Below, piece by piece: positions 1 to 4,998 of a DNA stretch of 5,249 nt. The first letter of the stretch is position 1; each line of letters begins with the position of its first letter. Both the position numbers and the translations under genes were made by a program. The stretch is from positions 1 to 5,249 of the forward strand of contig JAFDJC010000228.1 in the NCBI GenBank assembly GCA_019307665.1, written 5' to 3'. The DNA comes from Deltaproteobacteria bacterium. Its GTDB lineage: Bacteria > Desulfobacterota > Desulfobacteria > Desulfobacterales > SURF-7. The notes beneath the pieces are model-generated. The model searched no databases and had not been told where the DNA came from. It saw only the letters and a list, made by a program, of their open reading frames with translations.

Positions 1-667
1 AAATAGCGGTTCCTATCCTGACAAGCGTCGCTCCTTCCTCGATAGCGGCCTCAAAATCACCGGTCATTCCCATGGAAAGCTCATCCATTTGTATATCCGG
101 TATTTTTTCTTCTCGGAGCCTGTCCCGTAGATTACGGAGTTCTTTAAAGAACGGCGTGACTTTTTCAGGCGCATTAAAAAATGGAGGAATTGTCATAAGT
201 CCTTTCACTTTGAGGTTTTTTAGCCCGATTATATGCCGTGCGAGATCCATTACATCTTCAGCCGCTATGCCTGATTTTGATGCTTCCATTCCTGTATTGA
301 CCTGAAGAAGGACGGATTGAACCTTGCCGATTTTTTCCGCCTGTTTATTCAGTTCAGTTGCCAGTTTTAAAGAATCGACGGTGTGAATCAGCTCGAACAG
401 TTTGACCGCATATTTAGCCTTGTTGCTTTGAAGATGGCCTATGAAGTGCCACGAAAGATTGCTTGATGAAAACGTTTCTATTTTATTGCGCGCTTCCTGA
501 ATATAATTTTCCCCAAAAATGGTCAGCCCGGCATCAGCGGCTTGCCTTACAGCATCTACAGACTGAGTTTTACTGACTGCTATGAGCCTTACGTCGTCAG
601 GGGATCTTCCACATGAAACAGCTGCTTTTTTAATATGCTCCTTAATATTTTTAATTTTGTTTTCCAA
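1..667 (-). CDS. yggS: YggS/PLPBP family pyridoxal-phosphate homeostasis protein (C-terminus cut by window edge)
   Basis: This is a fold-type III PLP-binding protein with no known catalytic turnover. The family keeps cytoplasmic vitamin B6 and amino/keto-acid pools in balance. My translation of the minus strand is open for 222 codons with every family signature in order: LIAVSKTQ with the PLP lysine at K33, FGENYIQEA (51-59), WHFIGHLQSNK (73-83), HTVDS (95-99), a VNTGMEASKSG block, GLMTIPPF, LSMGM (197-201) and VRIGTAI (216-222). The family is usually about 225-235 residues, so only a few C-terminal residues are missing. The start is TTG at 667. It is the first possible start after the in-frame TGA that ends maf, and an AAAGGA ribosome site lies 11 nt upstream. 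It is the second gene of a maf-yggS pair with a 21-nt gap and is probably co-transcribed. The identification is very secure; the TTG start is inferred. Confidence 0.95.
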   Translation of the reverse strand, partial: MENKIKNIKEHIKKAAVSCGRSPDDVRLIAVSKTQSVDAVRQAADAGLTIFGENYIQEARNKIETFSSSNLSWHFIGHLQSNKAKYAVKLFELIHTVDSLKLATELNKQAEKIGKVQSVLLQVNTGMEASKSGIAAEDVMDLARHIIGLKNLKVKGLMTIPPFFNAPEKVTPFFKELRNLRDRLREEKIPDIQMDELSMGMTGDFEAAIEEGATLVRIGTAI

Positions 668-688
668 TGCCTTCCATTTCCTTTTATG

Positions 689-1294
689 TCACTGGTGGCT
701 TTTCATTTTTACAACGTTGCTTGTGATAAGGTGCTCGATGACTTCGCATACGGGAAGCCCTACAACATTGGTATACGAGCCGTTGATCCGCCTAACAAGA
801 AATGTGCCCAGACCTTGAATGGCATAAGCCCCTGCCTTATCAAAAGGTTCATCAGTGTGGATGTACCATTCAATTTCTTCTTCTGAAAGGTTTTTGAAAA
901 GAACATCTGTTTTTACCGTATCAGAAAAGAAATGGTCGGCTGCTTTACAACAGACTGAGTAGCCGGTAAAAACCTGGTGTGTTTGGTTGCTAAGCTGTTT
1001 CAGCATGTTGCGGGCATCTTCTTTTGAGTTTGGTTTTCCGAGTACGGTATTTCTGATAAATACGATGGTGTCGGCGCCTATAACCCATGAATCAGGATAT
1101 TTTTCTGCAATATCGGTTGCTTTTTTCTCGGCAAGAATCTTTACCCGGGATTCCGGATCAGGAACATCGATGGCTTCTTCATCTATATTGCTTGGGATAA
1201 TTGAAAAAGCCAATCCTGCCTGTTCAAGAAGATACTTTCTCCTGGGCGACTTTGATGCGAGAATCAGTTCCGGTGTTTCATAGTGTTTTTGCAT
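689..1294 (-). CDS. maf: Maf/YhdE family nucleoside triphosphate pyrophosphatase (dTTP/UTP type)
   Basis: Members hydrolyse non-canonical or excess nucleoside triphosphates to the monophosphate plus pyrophosphate; the YhdE-type branch prefers dTTP, UTP and modified pyrimidine forms. The 201-residue length is typical. Visible signatures are the N-terminal LASKSPRRKYLL (12-23), the GADTIV block with the probable catalytic D75 (73-78), LGKP (85-88), the HQVFTGYSV strand (106-114), DKAGAYAIQG (152-161) and GSYTNVVGLP (172-181). The AYAIQG...GSY.NVVGLP ending separates it from the YceF (m7GTP) branch, which usually has a KSEG-type motif there. ATG at 1294 is the first start after an in-frame TAA (1304-1306). 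No good Shine-Dalgarno precedes it, so initiation may be weak or the leader unusual. It is upstream of yggS in the same frame, and the two are probably one transcript. Substrate preference is inferred from family motifs. Confidence 0.95.
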   Translation of the reverse strand: MQKHYETPELILASKSPRRKYLLEQAGLAFSIIPSNIDEEAIDVPDPESRVKILAEKKATDIAEKYPDSWVIGADTIVFIRNTVLGKPNSKEDARNMLKQLSNQTHQVFTGYSVCCKAADHFFSDTVKTDVLFKNLSEEEIEWYIHTDEPFDKAGAYAIQGLGTFLVRRINGSYTNVVGLPVCEVIEHLITSNVVKMKSHQ

Positions 1295-1394
1295 GGCGCA
1301 TATTTAGCAGATGACACGATATTTTACAAGCAGCCTGTGTTACTCTGTTTGATAATGTCAGCCATAATAATTTAAAAATAACCTGACTCTTGAA

Positions 1395-1421
1395 TTGACA
1401 ATTTTTGCGATTATGTATAAA
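1395..1421 (+). promoter_or_regulatory. Promoter of tRNA-Leu
   Basis: A perfect -35 box TTGACA (1395-1400) is followed after 15 nt by TATAAA (1416-1421). The spacer is shorter than the optimum of 17, but the boxes are strong and sit about 25 nt before the mature tRNA 5' end, the usual arrangement for a stable RNA gene. The -35 box forms part of a 9-bp inverted repeat, TGACAATTT (1396-1404) and AAATTGTCA (1428-1436). Confidence 0.65.
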
Positions 1422-1437
1422 AGCATCAAATTGTCAG
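1410..1437 (-). promoter_or_regulatory. Candidate promoter for maf-yggS
   Basis: Read on the minus strand this is CTGACA (1437-1432), 16 nt, then CATAAT (1415-1410), each one mismatch from the sigma70 consensus. It would start transcription near 1403 and give a leader of about 110 nt before the maf ATG. It overlaps the plus-strand tRNA promoter almost completely. It is a motif match only; AT-rich DNA often gives such hits. Confidence 0.4.
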
Positions 1438-1446
1438 TACAAAAGT

Positions 1447-1534
1447 GCCTGGGTGGCGGAATTGGTAGACGCAAGGGACTTAAAATCCCTCGGTTCAAGT
1501 GACTGTACGAGTTCGATTCTCGTCCCAGGCACCA
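1447..1534 (+). tRNA. tRNA-Leu, anticodon UAA, CCA encoded
   Basis: The gene folds as a class II tRNA. The acceptor stem pairs GCCTGGG (1447-1453) with CCCAGGC (1524-1530). The D arm has a GCG/CGC stem around an AATTGGTAGA-type loop. The anticodon stem AGGGA/TCCCT closes the loop CTTAAAA, which gives anticodon TAA (reads UUA, and UUG by wobble). The variable arm is long with a short CGGT/ACTG stem including one G-U pair, as expected for leucine. The T arm is ACGAG-TTCGATT-CTCGT. Discriminator A1531 is followed by CCA (1532-1534), so the CCA end is encoded. It stands alone on the plus strand, with a promoter directly upstream. No integrase or phage gene lies beside it in this window. Confidence 0.97.
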
Positions 1535-1625
1535 ATAATAGCAAGGCTTCGCAAAATCTATTAAAAAATACAAAAAATTATAATTGATTCCAGTACAAGG
1601 ACTGTTCAAGATTTTAAAAGACCAC

Positions 1626-1651
1626 AAAAAAACCGACCTCGATTGAAGCCG
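1626..1651 (-). terminator. Intrinsic terminator downstream of the MaoC gene
   Basis: On the minus strand a 7-bp stem (1651-1645 with 1640-1634, two G-U pairs) closes a 4-nt AATC loop. After one extra G it is followed by seven T (1632-1626). On the plus strand the two wobble pairs become C-A mismatches, so the structure favours the minus direction. It lies about 130 nt after the MaoC stop. The plus strand also has six T after the stem (1652-1657), so weak bidirectional use that ends the tRNA transcript is possible. Confidence 0.6.
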
Positions 1652-1782
1652 TTTTTTAATATCAGCCCAATTTTATTTGTCCTTATTTTTTAAATCCGTC
1701 GATCTGATCCAGAAGTCAAGGCCCCTGTGAAAAAAGACCATTACAGCAATTACTATGGCACTGTGGCCAACCCTGTGCAAAC

Positions 1783-2247
1783 CTATTGTGTAAAGAACAT
1801 TGTCAGCACTTCTGCAACACATGCCGGTTTTTCTTTGCCTTCGATCTCAACAGTATGTGTAGTGGTCACGAGAACTCGGCCTCCTGATTTTTCAACAACA
1901 TCCGTGAGTACGATCTGATCTCTGATCTTTGCATCTGAATTAACGGGATTGATGAGTCTAAGCTTGTTCATTCCGTAATTGATAGCCGCCACTGCTCCTT
2001 CAGGAAGAACCGCATAATCAGCAGCAAAGTATGAAAGAAGCGAAACCGTAAGGTAACCATGGGCAATGGTCTGTCCAAACGGACCGTTTTTCGCAGCTTC
2101 TTCGTCCACATGAATCCATTGATCGTCCAATGTGCATTCTGCAAACGTATTAATCCGTTTCTGGTCCATTTGAAACCAGTCTGTTACACCGAGTTCCTGC
2201 CCGACACTCTCTTTCATTTTATCAAGAGGTAGTACTTCAACTGCCAT
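1783..2247 (-). CDS. MaoC/NodN-like dehydratase (hot-dog fold enoyl-CoA hydratase family)
   Basis: MaoC-type proteins have a hot-dog fold and usually hydrate (R)-specific enoyl-CoA or dehydrate 3-hydroxyacyl-CoA. This 154-residue protein matches the NodN-like single-domain subgroup: VGQELGVTDWFQMDQKRINTFAECTLDDQWIHVD, then PFGQTIAHGYLTVSLL, INYGMNKLRLINPV and VLVTTTHTVEIEGKEKPACVAE. D41 and H46 match the catalytic Asp/His pair of the hydratase motif, although the classical GD-N-P core reads LDDQWIH, as in NodN-like proteins. The start at 2247 is preferred because GGAG lies 7 nt upstream; an ATG at 2277 would add ten residues (MEQNNNWRKP) without a comparable ribosome site. It appears monocistronic, with its own promoter and terminator. 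The true substrate cannot be read from sequence. Confidence 0.9.
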   Translation of the reverse strand: MAVEVLPLDKMKESVGQELGVTDWFQMDQKRINTFAECTLDDQWIHVDEEAAKNGPFGQTIAHGYLTVSLLSYFAADYAVLPEGAVAAINYGMNKLRLINPVNSDAKIRDQIVLTDVVEKSGGRVLVTTTHTVEIEGKEKPACVAEVLTMFFTQ

Positions 2248-2254
2248 GGGTTTT

Positions 2255-2258
2255 CTCC
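2255..2258 (-). promoter_or_regulatory. Ribosome binding site that sets the MaoC start
   Basis: GGAG on the minus strand with 7 nt to the ATG at 2247. It decides for the shorter 154-residue product over the ATG at 2277. Confidence 0.75.
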
Positions 2259-2296
2259 AATTGTTGTTTTGTTCCAATTGTCACTGATGTCGCAAA

Positions 2297-2324
2297 ATCA
2301 TACAATAAATCATAAAATAAGCAA
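2297..2324 (-). promoter_or_regulatory. Candidate promoter of the MaoC gene
   Basis: On the minus strand TTGCTT (2324-2319) is followed after 16 nt by TATGAT (2302-2297), a good -10 with a fair -35. Transcription would start near 2290, about 43 nt before the chosen ATG. It is a motif match only, in AT-rich DNA. Confidence 0.45.
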
Positions 2325-2374
2325 CTTCAAATCTAAACCCAGAATTTCGAAGATTAGGTGCTGAAATTCTTGAA

Positions 2375-2390
2375 AACACGGCTTGGTGTT
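2375..2390 (-). terminator. Weak terminator-like hairpin after the 106-residue ORF
   Basis: On the minus strand AACAC (2390-2386), a 6-nt CAAGCC loop and GTGTT (2379-2375) form a perfect 5-bp stem, and the T run continues for two more bases. It starts 6 nt after the TAG of the small ORF. The stem is short, so terminator function is uncertain. If the gene really continues in another frame (see findings), this hairpin would lie inside coding sequence. Confidence 0.25.
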
Positions 2391-2395
2391 ATATG

Positions 2396-2716
2396 CTACG
2401 GAAGTGACAACAAAGATACCCTCCAGCTCCGAGGGTGAACAGGCCACATTATTGTACTCTGCATGTATGCTACCATTTCTTGTAGGTCTTCTGCTTTTTG
2501 ATGGGACATGGGTTTATCCTTGCTGAAATGCTGTGCCATGGCAGCAAATAACCTGATCTGTTTGTTCAATTCCGAATCCGGCGAATCTTCATACAAGGTT
2601 TGATAGAAAAGACTTTTGGCGGCCGCTTCAACACTGTTCTTTTCATTGCTCTCAAGCTTATTATCTAAATACCTTTTAGACATATTTATGAGATATTGTA
2701 GCTTTATCTCGTCCAT
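2396..2716 (-). CDS. Hypothetical small protein, possibly frameshifted at its C-terminus
   Basis: I do not recognise this 106-residue protein. It is charged, mostly helical in character and has no signal peptide or membrane segment; the body (residues 1-90) looks like a soluble helical bundle. ATG at 2716 is chosen because AGGTGG lies 8 nt upstream; a GTG at 2728 would add four residues (MEQF) but overlaps that site. The last 16 residues (WPVHPRSWRVSLLSLP) differ in character from the rest. In the same stretch the -1 frame is open with ordinary-looking codons down to a TGA at 2310-2312 and reads ...SELEGIFVVTSVAYNTKP... . The intact gene may therefore be longer and broken by a single-base indel or sequencing error. 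It is separated from both neighbours by non-coding DNA. Being a gene at all is moderately likely; its function is unknown. Confidence 0.6.
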   Translation of the reverse strand: MDEIKLQYLINMSKRYLDNKLESNEKNSVEAAAKSLFYQTLYEDSPDSELNKQIRLFAAMAQHFSKDKPMSHQKAEDLQEMVAYMQSTIMWPVHPRSWRVSLLSLP

Positions 2717-2728
2717 AAACTGTTCCAC

Positions 2729-3096
2729 CTTTTGTTACTACTTTTTAAGTAAGAGTTGGGGGCATATTGCTCCACCACCTAAACCAAAACGGTTCATTTG
2801 ATGTTATAGGTCTGCAAGTTTTATACCGCCTGCATGAAGTGTTTAAATAAGTGTGACAAACAAGATATAGGGGGTTAACATCTTTATTGTGTAATGAAAT
2901 CCCTAAAATGTTTTTCATAAACGTAGCAACCACATCCCAGGTCCTACGTACCCCTATTTTCCGTAGCAGCTAAACGCAATTCCGGTGACAGTATATCTAT
3001 TTCTTCACATAAAAAATACAGATTATCTTAATAGTGATTATATGGTAAGAGTTGCTACACCCTCAAACCTTTCTGGGGCCTCTTGGTTAAATATTC
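2729..3096. other. Non-coding stretch of 368 nt with short inverted repeats
   Basis: I see no convincing gene here. Visible structure: a hairpin GGGGCA-tat-TGCTCC on the plus strand (2758-2772, one G-U pair); a 6-bp perfect inverted repeat ACGTAG (2921-2926) / CTACGT (2944-2949) with a 17-nt loop holding an inner ACC/GGT pair; and an 8-bp inverted pair GTAGCAAC (2923-2930) / GTTGCTAC (3051-3058). GTAAGAGTTG occurs at both 2749 and 3045, near the two edges of the region. No tRNA, clear terminator or strong promoter was found. It separates the exonuclease gene from the small ORF, and no U-tract terminator for the exonuclease transcript is obvious. Confidence 0.6.
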
Positions 3097-3936
3097 TTAG
3101 TATGCGTAATATTGATTCTGTATTCTATTAACAGTAGGTGTATCTATCTTAAATGGATTTTTTGGTGTTTCCGGGATACTAATGCTCTCTATGTCAAAAG
3201 GAATATCTCTTAGCTTTCTGTTGTATGCTTCTGTCATTAAGTATTCAAGATTCAATACATCCTCAATGTTGTATGAAAGAAGGGTTTCCAATGATTTATC
3301 ATTTCTTTTATGTTTATAATCATTCCACAATAGGACAGCAAAAAAGCCGTCAACATCTGCAAGAACACCAGTTCTTCCTATCCCCAATTGTCTTTCACAT
3401 GATTTCAGTCCTCCGGAATAACCAAGGCTATACAGAATGTGTCGTAAGTCAAGGTGGGCATGGGATATGCCGATTCCAAAATATCTTTCAATAAATGGAA
3501 TATCAAATGTTTTCCCATTGTATGTAACGATCACTTCATATTTTCGGATGTCCTTTTTAAAATCGTTTAGATTCTTTCCATTTATGTAGTAGTTAATATT
3601 CTTTCCATCATACAGTGCAATCGTTGTGATTACATCTCCTGGTGTACCTAACCCTGTTGTTTCAATATCAATGTAGGCTGTTGTATATTGATATTCTTTA
3701 AAAATACGCCAATGCTCTTTTGATGGCAAATTATCATAAAAATAGCGGGCATCTTTATTTCTTATTTTTTCTTTTGATAAGTGGATATGGCCTGCAATTT
3801 TCTTTTGCTTATTTAACGAAAGAAATCCTGGGGGGGATTCGAGAAAATCATCCATCGTTCTTACGCCACTGTCCCATATTCTCCTTTCGGTTGCTACCCC
3901 CACGGAAGGGATGTGTGAAAAACTAATGTTCAACAT
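3097..3936 (-). CDS. RNase H-like DEDD exonuclease-type protein (YprB-like) with N-terminal HhH-like segment
   Basis: This 279-residue protein carries an RNase H-like 3'-5' exonuclease fold of the YprB / RNase_H_2 type. Exo I is YIDIETTGLG with D90 and E92. Exo II is VTYNGKTFDIPFIERYF with N140 and D145. Exo III is SYNIEDVLNLEYL with Y222 and D226, in YxxxD (DEDDy) spacing. Between them GGLKSCERQLGI (175-186) is typical of the subgroup. Residues 6-33 (FSHIPSVGVATERRIWDSGVRTMDDFL) resemble a helix-hairpin-helix DNA-binding element, which this family often has at the N-terminus. All metal-ligand residues are present, so it should be active on nucleic acid; the substrate (RNA or DNA) is unknown. 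Its ATG overlaps the end of the upstream gene by 7 nt (ATGTTGA) and has no well-placed ribosome site, so translation probably depends on the upstream gene. Confidence 0.87.
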   Translation of the reverse strand: MLNISFSHIPSVGVATERRIWDSGVRTMDDFLESPPGFLSLNKQKKIAGHIHLSKEKIRNKDARYFYDNLPSKEHWRIFKEYQYTTAYIDIETTGLGTPGDVITTIALYDGKNINYYINGKNLNDFKKDIRKYEVIVTYNGKTFDIPFIERYFGIGISHAHLDLRHILYSLGYSGGLKSCERQLGIGRTGVLADVDGFFAVLLWNDYKHKRNDKSLETLLSYNIEDVLNLEYLMTEAYNRKLRDIPFDIESISIPETPKNPFKIDTPTVNRIQNQYYAY

Positions 3937-4637
3937 GAGTTATTTTTTTTTGCTATCTCCAAGGCCTTGTCTTCAATTAACCGGGTGTATTCAGCCCACT
4001 TTCTGGTTTCTTCCGGATTCCCCTTATAAACCTCAAAATAGCAGGTCTTGCTTCCGGAGGGGATGGTAGTTCTGAAGGCGACATCCCAGACATCATCCCG
4101 CCCTTGGCTTTTAGCAAAATTCATGGCTGCATCTATCATTCCTTGCACGAAATACCGCTGAACCCTGCAGTCCATGGCTTTGTAGTGATCCTGATGGGGG
4201 CACCAGTCGATATGAAAATTAGCCCGTTCCTCTCCTTCGATTTCAGGTGTTTCCAGAGAGGCATAAGCAATGCGATTGATGATTGTAGCAAAAAAACTTA
4301 TCCACTCGACGGTGCTGATATCTTCCGGAATCGTCATTCCTTCGGTTATCTGACTGCCGATATTATATCCTACCCGCTTCAGGCTGTCGCACACTATCTG
4401 CTGCCCTTCTCGTCCGAATTTTCCTTCTATAGCTTTCAGAATTTCGATAACAGCCATTGCCTGCATGGTTCCCCACTGCCAGAGGACAGTGGGATCATAA
4501 TTGGTCTTTGCAAGCACGTCTTCCTTAAGTCGGTTTAATCCTTTCTGGTACGGCTGTTTAAAACCGAATTTTTCCCAGTTTGGCTCCGGCCGTTTTTCCC
4601 AGTGTTTCACTTCCATATCATCATGCTTTGACATCAT
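3930..4637 (-). CDS. ATC-hydrolase-like protein (L-2-amino-thiazoline-4-carboxylate hydrolase family, tentative)
   Basis: A soluble protein of 235 residues with no signal peptide. The C-terminal half has a layout I associate with the ATC-hydrolase-like family: a Cys/His-rich DWCPHQDHYKAMDCRVQ (144-160), a helix YFVQGMIDAAMNFA, and a final strand pair with IPSGSKTCYFEVY (192-204), where C146, D150, C157, D156 and C199 are candidate functional residues. The named reaction opens the thiazoline ring of L-ATC in cysteine synthesis, but many relatives have no proven activity, so function is only suggested. The N-terminal half is helical and unassigned. The start at 4637 is chosen because AAGGAG lies 6 nt upstream; in-frame ATG 4661 and TTG 4667 would add 8 or 10 residues. 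It is the first gene of a two-gene operon and overlaps the exonuclease gene by 7 nt. A nine-A run lies near its 3' end. Confidence 0.72.
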   Translation of the reverse strand: MMSKHDDMEVKHWEKRPEPNWEKFGFKQPYQKGLNRLKEDVLAKTNYDPTVLWQWGTMQAMAVIEILKAIEGKFGREGQQIVCDSLKRVGYNIGSQITEGMTIPEDISTVEWISFFATIINRIAYASLETPEIEGEERANFHIDWCPHQDHYKAMDCRVQRYFVQGMIDAAMNFAKSQGRDDVWDVAFRTTIPSGSKTCYFEVYKGNPEETRKWAEYTRLIEDKALEIAKKNNSC

Positions 4638-4643
4638 ATCAAT

Positions 4644-4649
4644 CTCCTT
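4644..4649 (-). promoter_or_regulatory. Ribosome binding site that sets the ATC-hydrolase-like start
   Basis: AAGGAG on the minus strand, 6 nt before ATG 4637 and 9 nt before a second ATG at 4634. It is by far the best ribosome site near this 5' end and argues against the longer starts at 4661 and 4667. Confidence 0.75.
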
Positions 4650-4714
4650 TTCCCTGGACATCTCCAACGTTCCTCTATCTCATATCCTACGCCTTAGTCA
4701 ACTGCTCAGTTTTT

Positions 4715-4751
4715 GGGGATAAGTATACCCCCTTTCAGGTTTGAATATCTT
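4715..4751 (-). promoter_or_regulatory. Candidate promoter of the ATC-hydrolase-like/exonuclease operon, inside a GGGG/CCCC repeat
   Basis: On the minus strand a near-consensus -10 TATACT (4727-4722) lies between GGGGG (4732-4728) and CCCC (4718-4715), which could pair or serve as an operator. The -35 region (about 4745-4751, AAGATA or AGATAT) is poor, as at an activator-dependent promoter. The 13-bp repeat array begins immediately upstream at 4752. A rival is TTGACT (4701-4696) with a weak GATAGA 16 nt downstream. The start site is not certain. Confidence 0.4.
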
Positions 4752-4803
4752 GATCTGAAATTGTGATCTGAAATTGTGATCTGAAATTGCGATCTAAAAT
4801 TGT
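4752..4803. repeat. Four tandem copies of a 13-bp unit between two divergent promoters
   Basis: The units are 4752-4764 and 4765-4777 (both GATCTGAAATTGT), 4778-4790 (final C) and 4791-4803 (one A for G in the sixth position). There is no spacer between units. Each unit holds one GATC, and a fifth GATC follows at 4810. The joints of units 1-2 and 2-3 create TTGTGATC, which contains a CRP-type TGTGA half-site. The last T of unit 4 is the first base of the plus-strand -35 box. The array may be a cluster of regulator sites or simply a slippage-made minisatellite; its position favours a regulatory role. Confidence 0.9.
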
Positions 4804-4831
4804 TGACAGGATCACCGTTGAGTTTTATATT
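4803..4831 (+). promoter_or_regulatory. Strong sigma70-type promoter for the gene at 4999
   Basis: Perfect -35 TTGACA (4803-4808), optimal 17-nt spacer, and -10 TATATT (4826-4831, one mismatch). Transcription should begin near 4838, leaving a leader of about 160 nt. The DNA just upstream is the AT-containing 13-bp repeat array, placed where an UP element or activator would bind. Confidence 0.75.
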
Positions 4832-4841
4832 TTGCTTTAAC

Positions 4842-4861
4842 ATAATGATTAAAAACATTAT
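4842..4861 (+). promoter_or_regulatory. Inverted repeat just after the predicted transcription start, possible operator
   Basis: ATAATG (4842-4847) and CATTAT (4856-4861) form a perfect 6-bp inverted repeat around an 8-nt AT-rich centre. It starts 11 nt after the -10 box, a common place for a repressor site. Five T follow from 4861, so a weak early attenuator is an alternative, but the stem has only one G-C pair. Confidence 0.35.
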
Positions 4862-4887
4862 TTTTGTTCATTTTACATACTTCCTAA

Positions 4888-4989
4888 ATGAGCGGTAGAC
4901 CCTTAATCAGCAAACACGGCTCTTGGCGTTTCTCTGCAAGTTTCCGGTTACGGCGCCGTTATGCTTATCGTAATGCCTGTGAAAAGTGA
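4888..4989 (+). CDS. Possible 33-codon Arg-rich upstream ORF in the leader
   Basis: ATG at 4888 opens a 33-residue frame ending with TGA at 4987-4989, in the same frame as the gene at 4999 and 9 nt before its ATG. Seven of 33 residues are arginine, including three in a row (residues 22-24). Its stop overlaps the GAGG ribosome site of the next gene, which would allow coupling. There is no Shine-Dalgarno before this ATG, and an ORF of this size arises easily by chance. The stretch contains a 10-bp palindrome, ACGGCGCCGT (4950-4959). It is unrecognised and only weakly supported as coding. Confidence 0.2.
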   Translation: MSGRPLISKHGSWRFSASFRLRRRYAYRNACEK

Positions 4990-4998
4990 GGCCCTCCT

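Noticed and set aside
987..1283. 98-codon plus-strand frame
   Set aside because: It is a shadow of maf on the other strand.
1447..1625. tRNA-Leu 3' end as a mobile-element attachment site
   Set aside because: There is no integrase gene and no repeated copy of the tRNA 3' end in the window.
1358..1627. Open frames on both strands across 1358-1627
   Set aside because: They run through the tRNA-Leu gene and its promoter and have no plausible protein character.
1912..1930. Three close GATCT words inside the MaoC gene as a relative of the 13-bp array
   Set aside because: Spacing is irregular, the rest of the unit is not shared, and the sequence is explained by coding.
2745..2933. 62-codon minus-strand frame starting at a GTG with an AGGA upstream
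   Set aside because: Its Cys/Arg/Trp-rich sequence has no recognisable domain and resembles translated non-coding DNA; the ribosome-site match is short.
3934..3960. Run of nine A near the end of the ATC-hydrolase-like gene as a programmed -1 frameshift into the exonuclease frame
   Set aside because: The -1 frame does match the exonuclease frame, but it meets a TAA (3942-3940) before the ATG at 3936, so no fusion can form.
4104..4538. 144-codon plus-strand frame
   Set aside because: It is antisense to the well-supported ATC-hydrolase-like gene and has no family features or ribosome site of note.
4752..4803. Tandem repeats as a CRISPR array or plasmid-type iterons
   Set aside because: There are no spacers between units, the units are only 13 bp, and there is no cas or rep gene nearby.
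4838..4998. Known riboswitch class in the 160-nt leader (for example c-di-GMP GEMM or cobalamin)
   Set aside because: I could not find the conserved core motifs of these classes; only small palindromes are visible.
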